A stretch of 64,000 nt of DNA, taken from Peribacillus glennii (GTDB taxonomy: Bacteria; Bacillota; Bacilli; Bacillales; DSM-1321). The notes under the pieces were generated by a model. It was not told the DNA's origin, searched no databases, and worked only from the letters and a program-made list of their open reading frames with translations. The stretch is from assembly GCF_003429105.1 (NCBI RefSeq), contig NZ_QVTD01000003.1:930001-994000 (forward strand), in the 5' to 3' direction. Both the position numbers and the translations under genes were made by a program. Shown here piece after piece: positions 15,443 to 24,276 of this stretch (positions within the stretch are counted from its first letter, which is position 1; each line of letters begins with the position of its first letter).

Positions 15443-16546
15443 TTGAAAAGAACGAAACGTTTCATCGTACCTTATACCATTGCTGTTATCCTGATTATCG
15501 TGATTAGTTTTTTTACATTGCAAAAAGCCAATACAACATACGGGTTTGATGAAACCCTTACCGTATATGAGAAAGTAAGGGATCATAAAACTGTCAGATA
15601 TACAGTGATCGGGGACAGCATCGGCCGCGGTTCAGGTGCCGAAACTCCCGGCGCACGCTGGTTTAAGATACTGGAGAGAAAAATGCAGGAGCGCGGAATC
15701 AGGATGTCCGGTGAATATATCGTCCAGAGCGGGGCAACTGCGTTTGAAGGCTTATACAGACTTTCAACATTAGAAAAGCCAGGCAAGTCGGATCTTGTAT
15801 TCATTGTCTTCGGTGAAAATGACCGTAAGTATATGGCAGCCAATGATTTTGGAATAATATATGAGTCATTGTTCAGAAAAGCCAAAGCCTTTTACCCTAA
15901 TGCCGAAATCATGGCAATAACCGAGAGCAGTCTGTCTTCCGGGGATTTTGCCGATGAAATCGAAAAGATATCAACCCATTATCAGGCGGCCCACATTGAT
16001 ATGCGGTCTGTTTTTAAAAATACCGGAATACCCCCTGAAGACCTGACAAGGGATCTTGTTCATCCTAACGGCCGGGGGTACCAATTATACGCCGACACCA
16101 TTTACCGGCAGCTCTTAATAAATACAAAAAAAGAAAAAGAAATTGCAGCCATTATCGAACCATTCAATGGCCATTTGATTGAAACGTTCAGGACGGTTTC
16201 TTCCTTTCAAACAAAAGAAGGCTTTATATGGAAGAACGGATATATGACCAGTGAACGTAAAGGAAGTTACCTTGAATCCGAATTTGAGGGCAACATTCTA
16301 GGGGTAAAATTGCTTAGAAGCCCGAATGGAGGAGAAGTAAAGGTTTATATTGATGGTGAATTCGTCACAGCCATCAGCACATGGTGGCCATTTCATCGAG
16401 AACGGCAGCTGTATTTGGCAAGCTCCTTATCAGAAGGCAAGCATACAGTGCGTTTTGAAGTATCAGGCAACAAGCCAAGGCATAATACAACAGGAAGCTC
16501 TGTAATTCGGATATCCTCCATCATTGAGGGCATTGCGGAATATTAG
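15443..16546 (+). CDS. SGNH/GDSL-family hydrolase, membrane-anchored, with C-terminal beta domain
   Basis: A 367-residue protein with an N-terminal signal anchor (about 8-27) and an SGNH hydrolase core: block I GDSIGRG (Ser nucleophile), block III FGENDRK, block V DLVHPNGRGY (Asp/His). After about residue 225 comes an extra domain (RKGSYLESEFEGN, LRSPNGGEVKVYIDGEFV, HTVRFEVSGNK) resembling a carbohydrate-esterase type beta domain. Predicted extracellular esterase or deacetylase acting on cell-envelope glycan or lipid. Start is TTG with GGGGG six bases upstream. TATAAT at 15382-15387 may be the -10. It is a lone plus-strand gene among minus-strand genes. Confidence 0.8.
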   Translation: MKRTKRFIVPYTIAVILIIVISFFTLQKANTTYGFDETLTVYEKVRDHKTVRYTVIGDSIGRGSGAETPGARWFKILERKMQERGIRMSGEYIVQSGATAFEGLYRLSTLEKPGKSDLVFIVFGENDRKYMAANDFGIIYESLFRKAKAFYPNAEIMAITESSLSSGDFADEIEKISTHYQAAHIDMRSVFKNTGIPPEDLTRDLVHPNGRGYQLYADTIYRQLLINTKKEKEIAAIIEPFNGHLIETFRTVSSFQTKEGFIWKNGYMTSERKGSYLESEFEGNILGVKLLRSPNGGEVKVYIDGEFVTAISTWWPFHRERQLYLASSLSEGKHTVRFEVSGNKPRHNTTGSSVIRISSIIEGIAEY

Positions 16547-16551
16547 AAAAC

Positions 16552-16578
16552 CCGGCTTTTTCCAGCCGCTTTTATTAA
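16552..16578 (+). terminator. Intrinsic terminator after the SGNH hydrolase
   Basis: CGGCT/AGCCG stem with loop TTTTCC, followed by CTTTTATT. Confidence 0.6.
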
Positions 16579-16691
16579 GGCGTGAACAGAGGTGCTGCCA
16601 AAGTTCGAAAGGATGTAGTTTAGGGAAGACATAAGAAGTGGAACTTGGCCAGTGTTCTTCTTCAGATAGGATCTTATACTTTCCTTTCCGC

Positions 16692-16733
16692 AAAAATAAT
16701 ACTCCGCGCAGAATTTGCACGGAGTTTATTTTT
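16692..16733 (-). terminator. Intrinsic terminator after ypqE
   Basis: ACTCCG/CGGAGT core extended by A/T pairs (AAAAATAAT/TTATTTTT), four bases past the ypqE stop; usable in both directions. Confidence 0.7.
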
Positions 16734-16736
16734 GCA

Positions 16737-17240
16737 TTATTTTGGTTTTACCGTGAGGAACGGCGTTTGGCCTCTTGTCAGCTGTGTTTCACCCGTTTTT
16801 TCCAAGCTTTCGGCTTTATCACCATTCGTAATGATTATCGGAGTTACGGTACTCTTTGCTTTTGCCCTAATGATATCAAGGTCGAAAGAGATGAGTTTAT
16901 CCCCTTGTTTTACCTTATCCCCCTCTTTGACAAAGCTTTCAAATCCTTCGCCATTTAAGGACACTGTCTCCAACCCGATATGGATCAAAATTTCAATGCC
17001 ATTGCTGGTTTCCAGCCCGACAGCATGCTTGGTAGGGAATACTTGCAATACCCTTGCATCCAGAGGCGCAACCACTACTCCTTCAACAGGGTCGATCGCA
17101 AGGCCGTCTCCCATCATTCTCTCTGAAAAAACGGGATCCGGAACATCTTCAAGCTGTACAAGCTTTCCGGTAATAGGAGCCGTTATCACTTCTTCTGATG
17201 TTTTCTTGCCAAATAATTTCTTAAACAATCCATACACCAA
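16737..17240 (-). CDS. ypqE: PTS EIIA-Glc-like phosphocarrier
   Basis: A 167-residue stand-alone glucose-type EIIA domain, homologue of B. subtilis YpqE. The phosphoacceptor histidine is in ILIHIGLETV and the partner histidine in PTKHAVGLE; DPVFSERMMGDGLAI and VTPIIITN are family signatures. It would receive phosphate from HPr and pass it to an EIIB domain encoded elsewhere; no EIIBC is nearby, so the partner transporter is unknown. Start is a TTG at 17240 with a weak AAAAGG site; a GTG one codon later is possible. Confidence 0.9.
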   Translation of the reverse strand: MVYGLFKKLFGKKTSEEVITAPITGKLVQLEDVPDPVFSERMMGDGLAIDPVEGVVVAPLDARVLQVFPTKHAVGLETSNGIEILIHIGLETVSLNGEGFESFVKEGDKVKQGDKLISFDLDIIRAKAKSTVTPIIITNGDKAESLEKTGETQLTRGQTPFLTVKPK

Positions 17241-17439
17241 CCTTTTAGGAAATATGTCGTATCTAAATAAGTTGAATTATTGAGTTAAAATTTCCCGCTA
17301 AACTGATGTAAAACCAGTGTTAATGCCATTTCAGTAAAGCTGAGATATGATCCTTAAATCAACAAGACGATTTAAAAAGCATAATTCTTTAAACCAACTT
17401 ATATTTGCTGCCATGTTTTTAGGATGCAGTGTAACAGCT

Positions 17440-17868
17440 TTAATTAAACAATTTTTTGTACTCGCTGTACCCTTCTTTTTCCAGGTCTTTTACAGGAATG
17501 AATCTCAATGCTGCGGAATTGATGCAATAACGCAAACCGGTTGGGCCAGGCCCATCATTGAATACATGTCCTAAATGTGAATCCGCCGTTTTGCTCCTGA
17601 CTTCAGTCCGCCTCATGCCATAGCTCACATCTAATTTTTCAATAACTTCCTCTTCCTCGATTGGCTTGGTGAAGCTTGGCCACCCGCAATTCGAATCAAA
17701 TTTATCCTTTGATGTAAAAAGGGGTGTTCCTGAAATGATATCAACATACAGGCCTTCCTCTTTACTATCCCAGAATTCATTTCGGAAAGGCGGTTCTGTT
17801 CCGTTATTTTGTGTTACTTCGTATTGCATGGGTGTCAACTTTTTCTTTGCGTCTTCAAATTTACTCAT
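17440..17868 (-). CDS. msrB: Peptide-methionine (R)-S-oxide reductase
   Basis: A 142-residue MsrB (YppQ). The catalytic Cys is in [11 protein letters not shown], and [16 protein letters not shown] and [12 protein letters not shown] are family motifs; the CxxC zinc pairs of some MsrBs are absent. It reduces methionine-R-sulfoxide in proteins using thioredoxin. The start ATG lies inside the msrA stop (ATGAGTAA) with GGGGTGA upstream, so msrA and msrB are translationally coupled. Confidence 0.96.
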   Translation of the reverse strand: MSKFEDAKKKLTPMQYEVTQNNGTEPPFRNEFWDSKEEGLYVDIISGTPLFTSKDKFDSNCGWPSFTKPIEEEEVIEKLDVSYGMRRTEVRSKTADSHLGHVFNDGPGPTGLRYCINSAALRFIPVKDLEKEGYSEYKKLFN

Positions 17869-18400
17869 TAGATTCACCCCAATGTTTGTCAATGAAACCA
17901 GCCCGGCCGGATCCTATACGATAATTGTTATAGTGTACAGGTTGTTTTTTGTAATAATCCTGATGGTATTCCTCAGCCGGATAAAATTCTTTTACAGGTA
18001 AAATCGGTGTAACGATAGGGCGTGAAAAGCGGCTGCTTTCCTGCAGTTTTGCTTTTGATTGCTCAGCGGTTTCCTTTTGCGCCTGGCTATGATAAAAGAT
18101 TGCGGTTTGATAAGAACTTCCCCTATCGCCAAATTGGCCGCCTTCATCAGTCGGGTCGATTTGCTGCCAGAACAATTCAACCAGCTTTTCATATGGAAAG
18201 ACTTCAGGGTCGAATGTAATTTGGACAGCCTCATAATGCCCGGTCATATCTGAACATACCTCTTCATAAGTCGGATTTTCCTTAGTCCCTCCGGTATATC
18301 CGGATACTACCGATATAATCCCATCATGCTCGTGGAACGGTTTTACCATGCACCAGAAGCAGCCGCCGGCAAAGGTTGCTTTTTCAAATTCTTTATCCAT
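17861..18400 (-). CDS. msrA: Peptide-methionine (S)-S-oxide reductase
   Basis: A 179-residue MsrA (YppP). The nucleophilic Cys is in the motif [32 protein letters not shown] and EEYHQDYY are typical. It repairs methionine-S-sulfoxide and, with the coupled msrB, handles both stereoisomers. Residues HNNY near the C-terminus replace the recycling-cysteine tail seen in some homologues. Confidence 0.96.
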   Translation of the reverse strand: MDKEFEKATFAGGCFWCMVKPFHEHDGIISVVSGYTGGTKENPTYEEVCSDMTGHYEAVQITFDPEVFPYEKLVELFWQQIDPTDEGGQFGDRGSSYQTAIFYHSQAQKETAEQSKAKLQESSRFSRPIVTPILPVKEFYPAEEYHQDYYKKQPVHYNNYRIGSGRAGFIDKHWGESNE

Positions 18401-18607
18401 AGTTCATCATCCTCCATTCAGCTTACGCCCGTTTTATCTTATGAATTTTATCGTTTTTCGCAAAGCGTGTAAAATGATTTGCTGTCAGAAATGTGAAAAC
18501 GCAATGACAGGAGCGTGTTCTTGCATCATAACCATATTCCTCAGTGACATCTGCCCAGCCGTTTGCATATTTTATGAGAAAATCCTTATAGATTGGAGCG
18601 GGTAAGG

Positions 18608-19357
18608 ATGCCCCAAAGTGAAGGTAAATTCTTTCAAGAAGCAACCGTGTACGATTTGCTTGCAAAATACTATAAATACAGCCGGCCTGATTTGCATGTC
18701 CACTATTACCATAACCATCTTATAAGCTTGCAGAACGCGATTTTCCACTCCAAGGCGGGATTCATGCAGCCCCAAAAGCGATTTTCCAAGGTCCGGGTAC
18801 TCCAGGGGTCCCCTGACAGTACCGCAATCGATATCTGTTTCAATCATAACCCTGTTTATAAAAATGTACCCTATCAAACAAACAGCAAGTATATATTTCT
18901 TCCTGAAGGCAGCCTTCTGCTCGATATATTACAGTCAAATGAAAAAGGCCCTTCCGCTTTCAGTTCAAGAGTGCAGTTAATGGCCGGGAACCATTATACG
19001 CTGGTTGTAGCCGGCCCTCCTGAAAATTTGCTGCTGGAGGCCATTCATGATGAGCCATTTGTACCGTTTGGAGAAACAAAAATACGATTTGCCCATTTTT
19101 CCCCGGATGCACCCGATTTGGATATCGCAGTAAAAAATGGGGATATCGTTTTTAAGGGATTAACGTATAGAAATGCGACGGATTACCTTGGGCTTACTCC
19201 TATGGCTGTCGATCTCGAGGTTAGGGCTGCAGGTACCCGGGAGGTTATTCTCCCGCTCGAAGGTATTAGGTTTGAAAAGGATGCTGCTTACACGATTTAC
19301 TTGCTTGGAAGAACGGAAAAAGCACCTGTACTAACAGCACATATGCTTTCTCCTTAG
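18608..19357 (+). CDS. DUF4397-domain protein
   Basis: A 249-residue protein carrying two DUF4397-type immunoglobulin-like repeats: one around KVRVLQGSPDSTAIDICFN to YTLVVAGP and a second around IRFAHFSPDAPDLDIAVK to YTIYLLGR. The signature is (I/V)R.x.H.SPDAP.LDI. Many members are exported, but no signal peptide is visible here, so localisation is unclear. The N-terminal 60 residues are Tyr/His-rich (YYKYSRPDLHVHYYHNH). I chose ATG 18608, which has GGAG nine bases upstream. Function unknown. Confidence 0.8.
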   Translation: MPQSEGKFFQEATVYDLLAKYYKYSRPDLHVHYYHNHLISLQNAIFHSKAGFMQPQKRFSKVRVLQGSPDSTAIDICFNHNPVYKNVPYQTNSKYIFLPEGSLLLDILQSNEKGPSAFSSRVQLMAGNHYTLVVAGPPENLLLEAIHDEPFVPFGETKIRFAHFSPDAPDLDIAVKNGDIVFKGLTYRNATDYLGLTPMAVDLEVRAAGTREVILPLEGIRFEKDAAYTIYLLGRTEKAPVLTAHMLSP

Positions 19358-19419
19358 CAACCTCCCAAAATCGGCCATAGGAAATCGGAAAAAATAACCG
19401 GTTAAAAGACGCCCACTAA

Positions 19420-20019
19420 TTAATTTTGTGAAGGAACTGTCAGCATGAATGAAATGTCATCCCGCTTCAAATCAAATGTTTTCGCCTTTACTCTGATATC
19501 ACTTTTCAGCTCCATATTTTGCAGCGATACATAAATCATTTCATCAGCTGGCCGGATACTCACCCAATCGGGGGTTTTATATCGTTCCTTCACAAAGCTC
19601 AGTACGTAGGAAACAGGGAGGTTCATTTGTCCAACTGAAACTGATGTTTGCCTAAGCTCCAGATTGCCGTTATTGAGCGCTTTTGGTTCAAATGTCATTT
19701 TCATTTCTACATTTTGACCGAAAACCGGAAGTGTACCGAAAAGCTGTACATCATCAGCCAAAAATACCTCATAATGAATCGGACCCGAAAATCCTTCTTT
19801 GGCGAGGTACTGGTTAATTAGCCGGTTTAAATCTTTCTTGTTCGTATCAACCTGAAATTGGATGTCTTCGTTCCTTGATTTTCCCGGCCTTAACTTCTCA
19901 TCTTCGACAGGCTGGACAGCAAGAAAAAACACCATAATAAATGCCAACAGATTAATCGCAAGCAAAGCAAAGAATAAATACTTCCACTTCTTTTGGCGTT
20001 CCATTCTGTTATTGTTCAT
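19420..20019 (-). CDS. ypmS: YpmS family membrane-anchored protein
   Basis: About 200 residues, with one N-terminal helix (YLFFALLAINLLAFIMVFFLA) and an extracytoplasmic DUF2140 domain (QVDTNKKDLNRLINQYL, VEMKMTFEPKALNNGNLELR, LSFVKERYKTPDW). Function unknown; homologue of B. subtilis YpmS. It overlaps the end of ypmR, implying one operon ypmQ/ypmR/ypmS-like as in B. subtilis. The start is uncertain: ATG at 20019 is taken, with 20004 as the alternative. Confidence 0.85.
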   Translation of the reverse strand: MNNNRMERQKKWKYLFFALLAINLLAFIMVFFLAVQPVEDEKLRPGKSRNEDIQFQVDTNKKDLNRLINQYLAKEGFSGPIHYEVFLADDVQLFGTLPVFGQNVEMKMTFEPKALNNGNLELRQTSVSVGQMNLPVSYVLSFVKERYKTPDWVSIRPADEMIYVSLQNMELKSDIRVKAKTFDLKRDDISFMLTVPSQN

Positions 20020-20848
20020 CCCCTTTTGCATTCGCCTCCAAAGTATCTTCCCCGAATCGGTTACTTTCCATCGTAACATAAATCCGTGAAGCAATCAGTT
20101 CATAGCCGCGGTCGTTCGGATGGAAGAAATCTTCTTCAAATAGCAAATCCTCTTTTGCATTGTTAAAGATATCACCTATCTCTATAAAATAGGCGTTGGG
20201 ATAATTTGATACAACCTCCCTTGAGGTCCGATCCCAATCATGCATGATTGTATCCAGTTCCCCAAATGGTGTCAGCCATCTCGAAAACGGATTATATAAG
20301 CCGACCAGATAAATATCTGCACCATTATTATATGAACGGATTTTATCCATTATTTTTATCAACCGTTCTTTATACCCAACCTTCGCTTGTTCGAATCTGT
20401 CCATTGTTAAATTCGAAAAATGATCTCTGACAATCTTTATGACATCATTGCCCCCGATCGTTATGATAACACACTCCGCGTTTACAATATCCTCTCTGAT
20501 CTCCTTGCCATCAAGCCTAGCAAGCAGCTGGTCCGTCCTATTTCCGCGCTTTCCGTGGTTGATCATATTCGCCGCTGTCACTTCAGGCTCTTTTTCAAGC
20601 CTATATCTTAAATAAGGCAAATAGCCGCCTTTCTTTGTGCTGTCGCCTACTCCCTGGGTGAGGGAATCCCCTATAGAAACAATCCGGACCGGTTCAGGAA
20701 AAAAAGTGACCGGCACCGTCTCTTTCATTTCCATACTGGTCCTGCTTTTATAAAGTCCATTGCTGTCCTGGTGAACCATTCTTAAATCCGAACAAGCAGC
20801 CAATAAGAAAATAGCACAAAAGAAAAGACAGATGAATTTTGTTTTCAA
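20009..20848 (-). CDS. ypmR: SGNH/GDSL-family lipoprotein hydrolase YpmR
   Basis: A lipoprotein of about 279 residues. The signal peptide ends in the lipobox LLAAC (lipidated Cys about 20). Blocks: GDSLTQG (Ser), GGND and DFFHPNDRGYE (Asp, His), giving a complete SGNH triad. Predicted esterase or lipase on the outer face of the membrane. I start at TTG 20848 because AAGGAAGG lies upstream and a proper lipoprotein signal follows; the longer frame to 20977 runs through a non-coding repeat. It is the second SGNH enzyme in the window. Confidence 0.88.
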   Translation of the reverse strand: MKTKFICLFFCAIFLLAACSDLRMVHQDSNGLYKSRTSMEMKETVPVTFFPEPVRIVSIGDSLTQGVGDSTKKGGYLPYLRYRLEKEPEVTAANMINHGKRGNRTDQLLARLDGKEIREDIVNAECVIITIGGNDVIKIVRDHFSNLTMDRFEQAKVGYKERLIKIMDKIRSYNNGADIYLVGLYNPFSRWLTPFGELDTIMHDWDRTSREVVSNYPNAYFIEIGDIFNNAKEDLLFEEDFFHPNDRGYELIASRIYVTMESNRFGEDTLEANAKGDEQ

Positions 20849-20890
20849 TGCTCTCACCTTCCTTTTGGAAGAAAGAAAGTAATACAACTT

Positions 20891-21024
20891 TCTGTCCTGC
20901 ATAACTCGGGAACACAGGATAACAGCGCCATATCCTGTGGCAACGCCTATGTGACTCACATCCTGTGCGTCTAACACGTCTCTGTCCTCGCCTTAAATGG
21001 CTCGCCAATCGGCGGGTTTCCTAA
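20891..21024 (+). repeat. Family-B dispersed repeat, copy 2
   Basis: Lies between ypmR and ypmQ. Contains AACACAGGAT, CCTGTGGCAACGCCTATGTG and the conserved end GCTCGCCAATCGGCGGGTTT. Its middle CACATCCTGTG matches copy 6. Confidence 0.65.
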
Positions 21025-21095
21025 TATTATTTATATTATAACACGATTTCAATGTTTACTTTCAGCGAGGGCGGTCCGGCTGATAACTTGTGCAT

Positions 21096-21118
21096 AAAAA
21101 AAAGGGCCCGCCAGGCCC
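21096..21118 (-). terminator. Intrinsic terminator after ypmQ
   Basis: Minus strand GGGCCTGGCGGGCCC hairpin followed by eight Ts, immediately after the ypmQ stop. Confidence 0.85.
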
Positions 21119-21120
21119 GT

Positions 21121-21711
21121 TCAATTGCTTTGAAGGATCTTGATATGTTTAATGATTTCGTCCATTGGGATTTTATTAAGGCCGGTATAATAACGAATGA
21201 TCTTGCCTTCCTGGTCAAGCAGGTAAAAATCCGTTCCATGTATGACCTGGTCTTCATCCTCGGGTTTCTTGACAATTGTTTTGAAATTTTCCATCGCGAA
21301 CTGTTCAATCTCTTTCTGGCCATATCCAGTCAAAAAATGCCAGTTGGAAAAATCCACATTGAATTTCGAGGCGTACTCCTTCATTACTCCGGGTTTATCC
21401 TCCTCAGGGTCTACAGAAAACGATACAAATTCCACGCCTTTCAAACCTTCATCGTGAACCCGTTTTTGAAGCTTAGCCATATTTGAAGTCATGGGAAGGC
21501 ATACAGTCTCGCAATTTGTAAATATAAAGTCAGCAACCCACACCTTGCCTTTCAAATCACTTTTCGAAAAAGGCTCTCCTTCTTGGTCGGTGAAGGTGAA
21601 ACTCTCAATATCCCAGTTTTTAGCGTCAGGGACTTTATTTGGACCGCATGCAGCCAACAGCAGGCTTACGCTTACAATCATGGCGGCTGCTGACAATTTC
21701 AGTTTCTTCAT
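21121..21711 (-). CDS. ypmQ: Sco/SenC copper-binding lipoprotein
   Basis: A 196-residue SCO1/SenC protein (B. subtilis YpmQ/ScoA). It has a lipobox LLAAC near residue 18-22, a thioredoxin fold with copper-binding Cys pair FTNCETVCLPM, and the conserved distal His in DQVIHGTDFYLLD. It delivers copper to the CuA site of cytochrome c oxidase at the outer face of the membrane. Followed by a strong terminator; monocistronic or with downstream ypmR read-through. Confidence 0.95.
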   Translation of the reverse strand: MKKLKLSAAAMIVSVSLLLAACGPNKVPDAKNWDIESFTFTDQEGEPFSKSDLKGKVWVADFIFTNCETVCLPMTSNMAKLQKRVHDEGLKGVEFVSFSVDPEEDKPGVMKEYASKFNVDFSNWHFLTGYGQKEIEQFAMENFKTIVKKPEDEDQVIHGTDFYLLDQEGKIIRYYTGLNKIPMDEIIKHIKILQSN

Positions 21712-21832
21712 TGTTTTCCCATCCTTTTATGTAATAACCAGTCAATTATAACAGACGGGAAAGAAGCGTTGAAGCAAAGATTTTAACAATTCTTTTAATA
21801 ATTTTATGAATTGGTGCACTTATCTGCCATCT

Positions 21833-21859
21833 AACCCCGCTCCAATCGGAAGCGGGGTT
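21833..21859. terminator. Terminator near the DegV gene end
   Basis: AACCCCGCT/AGCGGGGTT nine-pair stem; followed by GTTT on the plus strand. It lies 22 bases past the degV stop on the minus strand. Confidence 0.6.
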
Positions 21860-21880
21860 GTTTAATGCAAAGTTTCCAGT

Positions 21881-22723
21881 TCAGTCCCAATAATACATGA
21901 GCGCCATCGCTCCCTCACCTGCATGGGTACTTACAACCGGCGTCGTGTCATCAATTGTTATATGATCGATCCCAGACACTTCTTTAATAGCCTCACTCAC
22001 TTTATTTGATAAACCAACGCCATTTGCTTGGGCGATTCCTACGCCTTTCACGACTTTCCCTTTTGTATCATCTAAAAACTTGTTCACGAGTTTTTTAACT
22101 ATCTGAGACTGGCTCCGGGCCTTTGTCAGAGGGTGCAATACACCGTTTTCCAGAGTCGCGATTGGTTTGATGTTAAGCAATGAACCAATAAAAGCAGAAG
22201 CCTTGCCAACTCGGCCTCCTTTGACAAGATTTTCAAGCGTATCGATGACAATGATCAGCCCTGTTTGATTCTGAATCGTTGCAAGTCTTTCGGTTATTTC
22301 GGATGCACTTTTTCCTTCCTTTGCCATTTTGGCAGCTTCTACCACTTGAAAGGATAGTGCTTTTGATATGAACTTTGAATCAACAACAGTTACCTTAGCA
22401 TCTGCTATTCCGGCAGCACTCTCCGCAGATCTCACTGTTCCACTCATTCCACCAGTCATATGTATTGAAACAATTTCACTGCCGTCCGCACCAAGCCTAT
22501 TGTATACATCCAAGAACGCACCAGCCGAGGGCTGTGAACTTTTCGGCAATTCCTTTGAATTTCTCATCCTTTCAAGGAACTCCTCAGTTCCTATTTCCAC
22601 TTTATCTAAAAAAACCTCTCCATCAATCGAAATGGATAGGGGAATCATTTCAATATCATACATCTCTAACTCTTCTTTACTCATATCAACCGTAGAATCG
22701 GTTACAATTTTCACCTTGCCCAT
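21881..22723 (-). CDS. DegV family fatty-acid-binding protein (first copy)
   Basis: A 280-residue DegV/FakB-type protein: VTDSTVDMSKEE at the N-terminus, the acyl-contact SSQPSAGAF and HMTGGMSGTVRSA loops, RVGKASAFIG and VVSTHAGEGAMAL near the end. The family binds a fatty acid and can present it to a FakA kinase. No fakA is in the window. A second DegV (39296-40144) is a distinct paralogue. GGGATGTGAGTG precedes ATG. Confidence 0.92.
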   Translation of the reverse strand: MGKVKIVTDSTVDMSKEELEMYDIEMIPLSISIDGEVFLDKVEIGTEEFLERMRNSKELPKSSQPSAGAFLDVYNRLGADGSEIVSIHMTGGMSGTVRSAESAAGIADAKVTVVDSKFISKALSFQVVEAAKMAKEGKSASEITERLATIQNQTGLIIVIDTLENLVKGGRVGKASAFIGSLLNIKPIATLENGVLHPLTKARSQSQIVKKLVNKFLDDTKGKVVKGVGIAQANGVGLSNKVSEAIKEVSGIDHITIDDTTPVVSTHAGEGAMALMYYWD

Positions 22724-22869
22724 TCACTCACATCCCTACGTTTACAATTCTCTTGTATTATACCTGTTAAGGTTGTCTATTCAAACTGAATAATAAAAAT
22801 AATATATAAAAATCGCATTTTTCTCTCCGTATTGCCTTATCTCGGTTGTACCCATTAAAGGCAAAAGAA

Positions 22870-22910
22870 AAAGCTGCCCATAGACAATAGTATGAACAGC
22901 TTGCAGCTTA
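22870..22910 (-). terminator. Possible intrinsic terminator
   Basis: Minus strand AGCTGC/GCAGCT stem with a long loop (about 25 bases), followed by TTTTTC. It begins at the stop of the short ORF 22908-23039. Confidence 0.4.
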
Positions 22911-23152
22911 TGCGTTATTCCTCAATTCTTCCTGAAAAGGTTGTTCATAAACAGGCCACTTTAAAACAGTCATCAGATATCTCTTTAATGAAAAGACGAT
23001 TTTTGCTTCTTTGTTCTCAAAAATAAAATTAATGAACATTCTCAGCCTTACGCTTAACATGAAATAAGTTGTTCTCCAGGCAATAAGACAGGTATGTCCG
23101 TAATTTTCACCTTCTGTCCAATTTCATTCGTGAACTCCAGCGTTTTGAACAT
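22908..23152 (-). pseudogene. Possible decayed small ORF, two fragments
   Basis: A 32-codon ORF (MFKTLEFTNEIGQKVKITDI...) is followed after 14 bases by a 43-codon ORF (MFINFIFENKEAKIVFSLKR... ending LRNNA) in another frame. Both read like ordinary protein, and a terminator-like hairpin follows. I do not recognise the family and no ribosome site is convincing, so this may be a frameshifted gene or chance. Confidence 0.25.
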
Positions 23153-23290
23153 CAAAATATCAATCCTCATTTTCAACCGTTTGTAAACTATAAATCAGCA
23201 CGTGCAACACCATATGTTGTATCTTTATTTTATCCCTAAATCCCTAATCGGCAATAAGAAAGAACGATACCCAATGGTGCTCCCTAGGGG

Positions 23291-24043
23291 TTAAATCCCT
23301 TCTTCGGATCCATACTTTTGCGCTTCGAGCATTTCCCTTTTCTGCTTACGCCTGAACACAACTTTAGAGAGTGAAATGCTGATTTCATATAAAAGCAGCA
23401 AAGGAACCGTCACCAAAAAATCAGACATGAAATCTGGAGGCGTGATGGTAATGGCGATCAATACCAAAACAAAATAAGCATATTTTCTAAGTTTTTGCAG
23501 GACATAGGGATTGATAATCCCGATGGATGTGAGAAACATCGCGATAGCAGGAAGTTCGAACAGCACGGCAAACGGAATTGTCATATTCATGACGAACCGG
23601 AAATATTTATCCGCTGTAAAATTCGTAACAAAGAGATCGCCGCTTAAATCCACAAGGAAATTCAGCACTGTAGGAAAAATGACGAAATAGCCAAATGCAA
23701 GGCCCGCAATGAACAAAAAGAAAAGCGCAGGAATATAAGACAAAGTCACCCTGATTTCCTGGGGCATCAACGCAGGCTTCACAAAAAGCCAGAGCTGCAT
23801 TGCAAAAACCGGAATGGTTGCCGCAATCGCAATAATTGAAGCAAGCATAAAATATACCCAAATGATGTCGCTTGGCCCGAGTACCATTAATTTTACTTCA
23901 AGGTCCCTTACAAACCACTTATAAATCTCTTCAACATAAATGAATCCCAATATAAAGAAGACCACAAAACAAATGGCTGTAATGATCAGCCTTTTTCTCA
24001 GTTCATCCAAGTGCTCGATAAGATTTAACTCTTTATCTGCCAA
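23291..24043 (-). CDS. tatC: Sec-independent translocase TatC
   Basis: About 250 residues with six transmembrane helices. The N-terminal signature LNLIEHLDELRKRLI and the first-loop Glu (YVEEIYKW) bind twin-arginine signal peptides; LPAIAMFLTSIGII and TPPDFMSDF are typical of TatC. It forms the receptor core with TatA. I start at TTG 24043 (AGAAGG ten bases upstream; protein begins MADKELNLIEHL), since the longer frame adds residues not seen in the family. It is separated from tatA by 277 bp holding a family-B repeat. Confidence 0.95.
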   Translation of the reverse strand: MADKELNLIEHLDELRKRLIITAICFVVFFILGFIYVEEIYKWFVRDLEVKLMVLGPSDIIWVYFMLASIIAIAATIPVFAMQLWLFVKPALMPQEIRVTLSYIPALFFLFIAGLAFGYFVIFPTVLNFLVDLSGDLFVTNFTADKYFRFVMNMTIPFAVLFELPAIAMFLTSIGIINPYVLQKLRKYAYFVLVLIAITITPPDFMSDFLVTVPLLLLYEISISLSKVVFRRKQKREMLEAQKYGSEEGI

Positions 24044-24071
24044 AATGATCAATCCTTCTCCAGTGGTGAAA

Positions 24072-24197
24072 ATTAGAAAACCCGCCACTGTCTTAGCCTT
24101 TATAAAGGAAAAGACAGTAGCGCATCAGGCACGCACGATGTTAGTCACACAGGCGCTGCCCCAAGGTTTCAGGCGCACATAGCCTATGTTCATCAAT
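24072..24197 (-). repeat. Family-B dispersed repeat, copy 3, between tatA and tatC
   Basis: In minus orientation it begins GAACATAGGCTATGTGCGCC and ends GTGGCGGGTTTTCTAATTTT. It includes a strong hairpin ACTGTCTT/AAGACAGT around GCCTTTATAAAGG. It interrupts the usual short tatA-tatC spacing. Confidence 0.6.
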
Positions 24198-24276
24198 ATG
24201 TAGATCGTACACATTTAACTTTCTTATCTGTCAAACAAGGCGTCATCCATGCAGCCTTGTTTATTCCCATGGGCGT

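Larger units (their letters stand above)
22724..23290. other. Gene-poor stretch with a possible decayed ORF
   Basis: 567 bp between degV and tatC. The only coding-like signal is two short minus-strand ORFs (23054-23152 and 22908-23039), described separately. The rest looks like AT-rich spacer. Confidence 0.5.

Noticed and set aside
18423-18665. 80-codon minus-strand ORF between msrA and the DUF4397 gene
   Set aside because: Overlaps the DUF4397 start, lacks a ribosome site and resembles no family I know.
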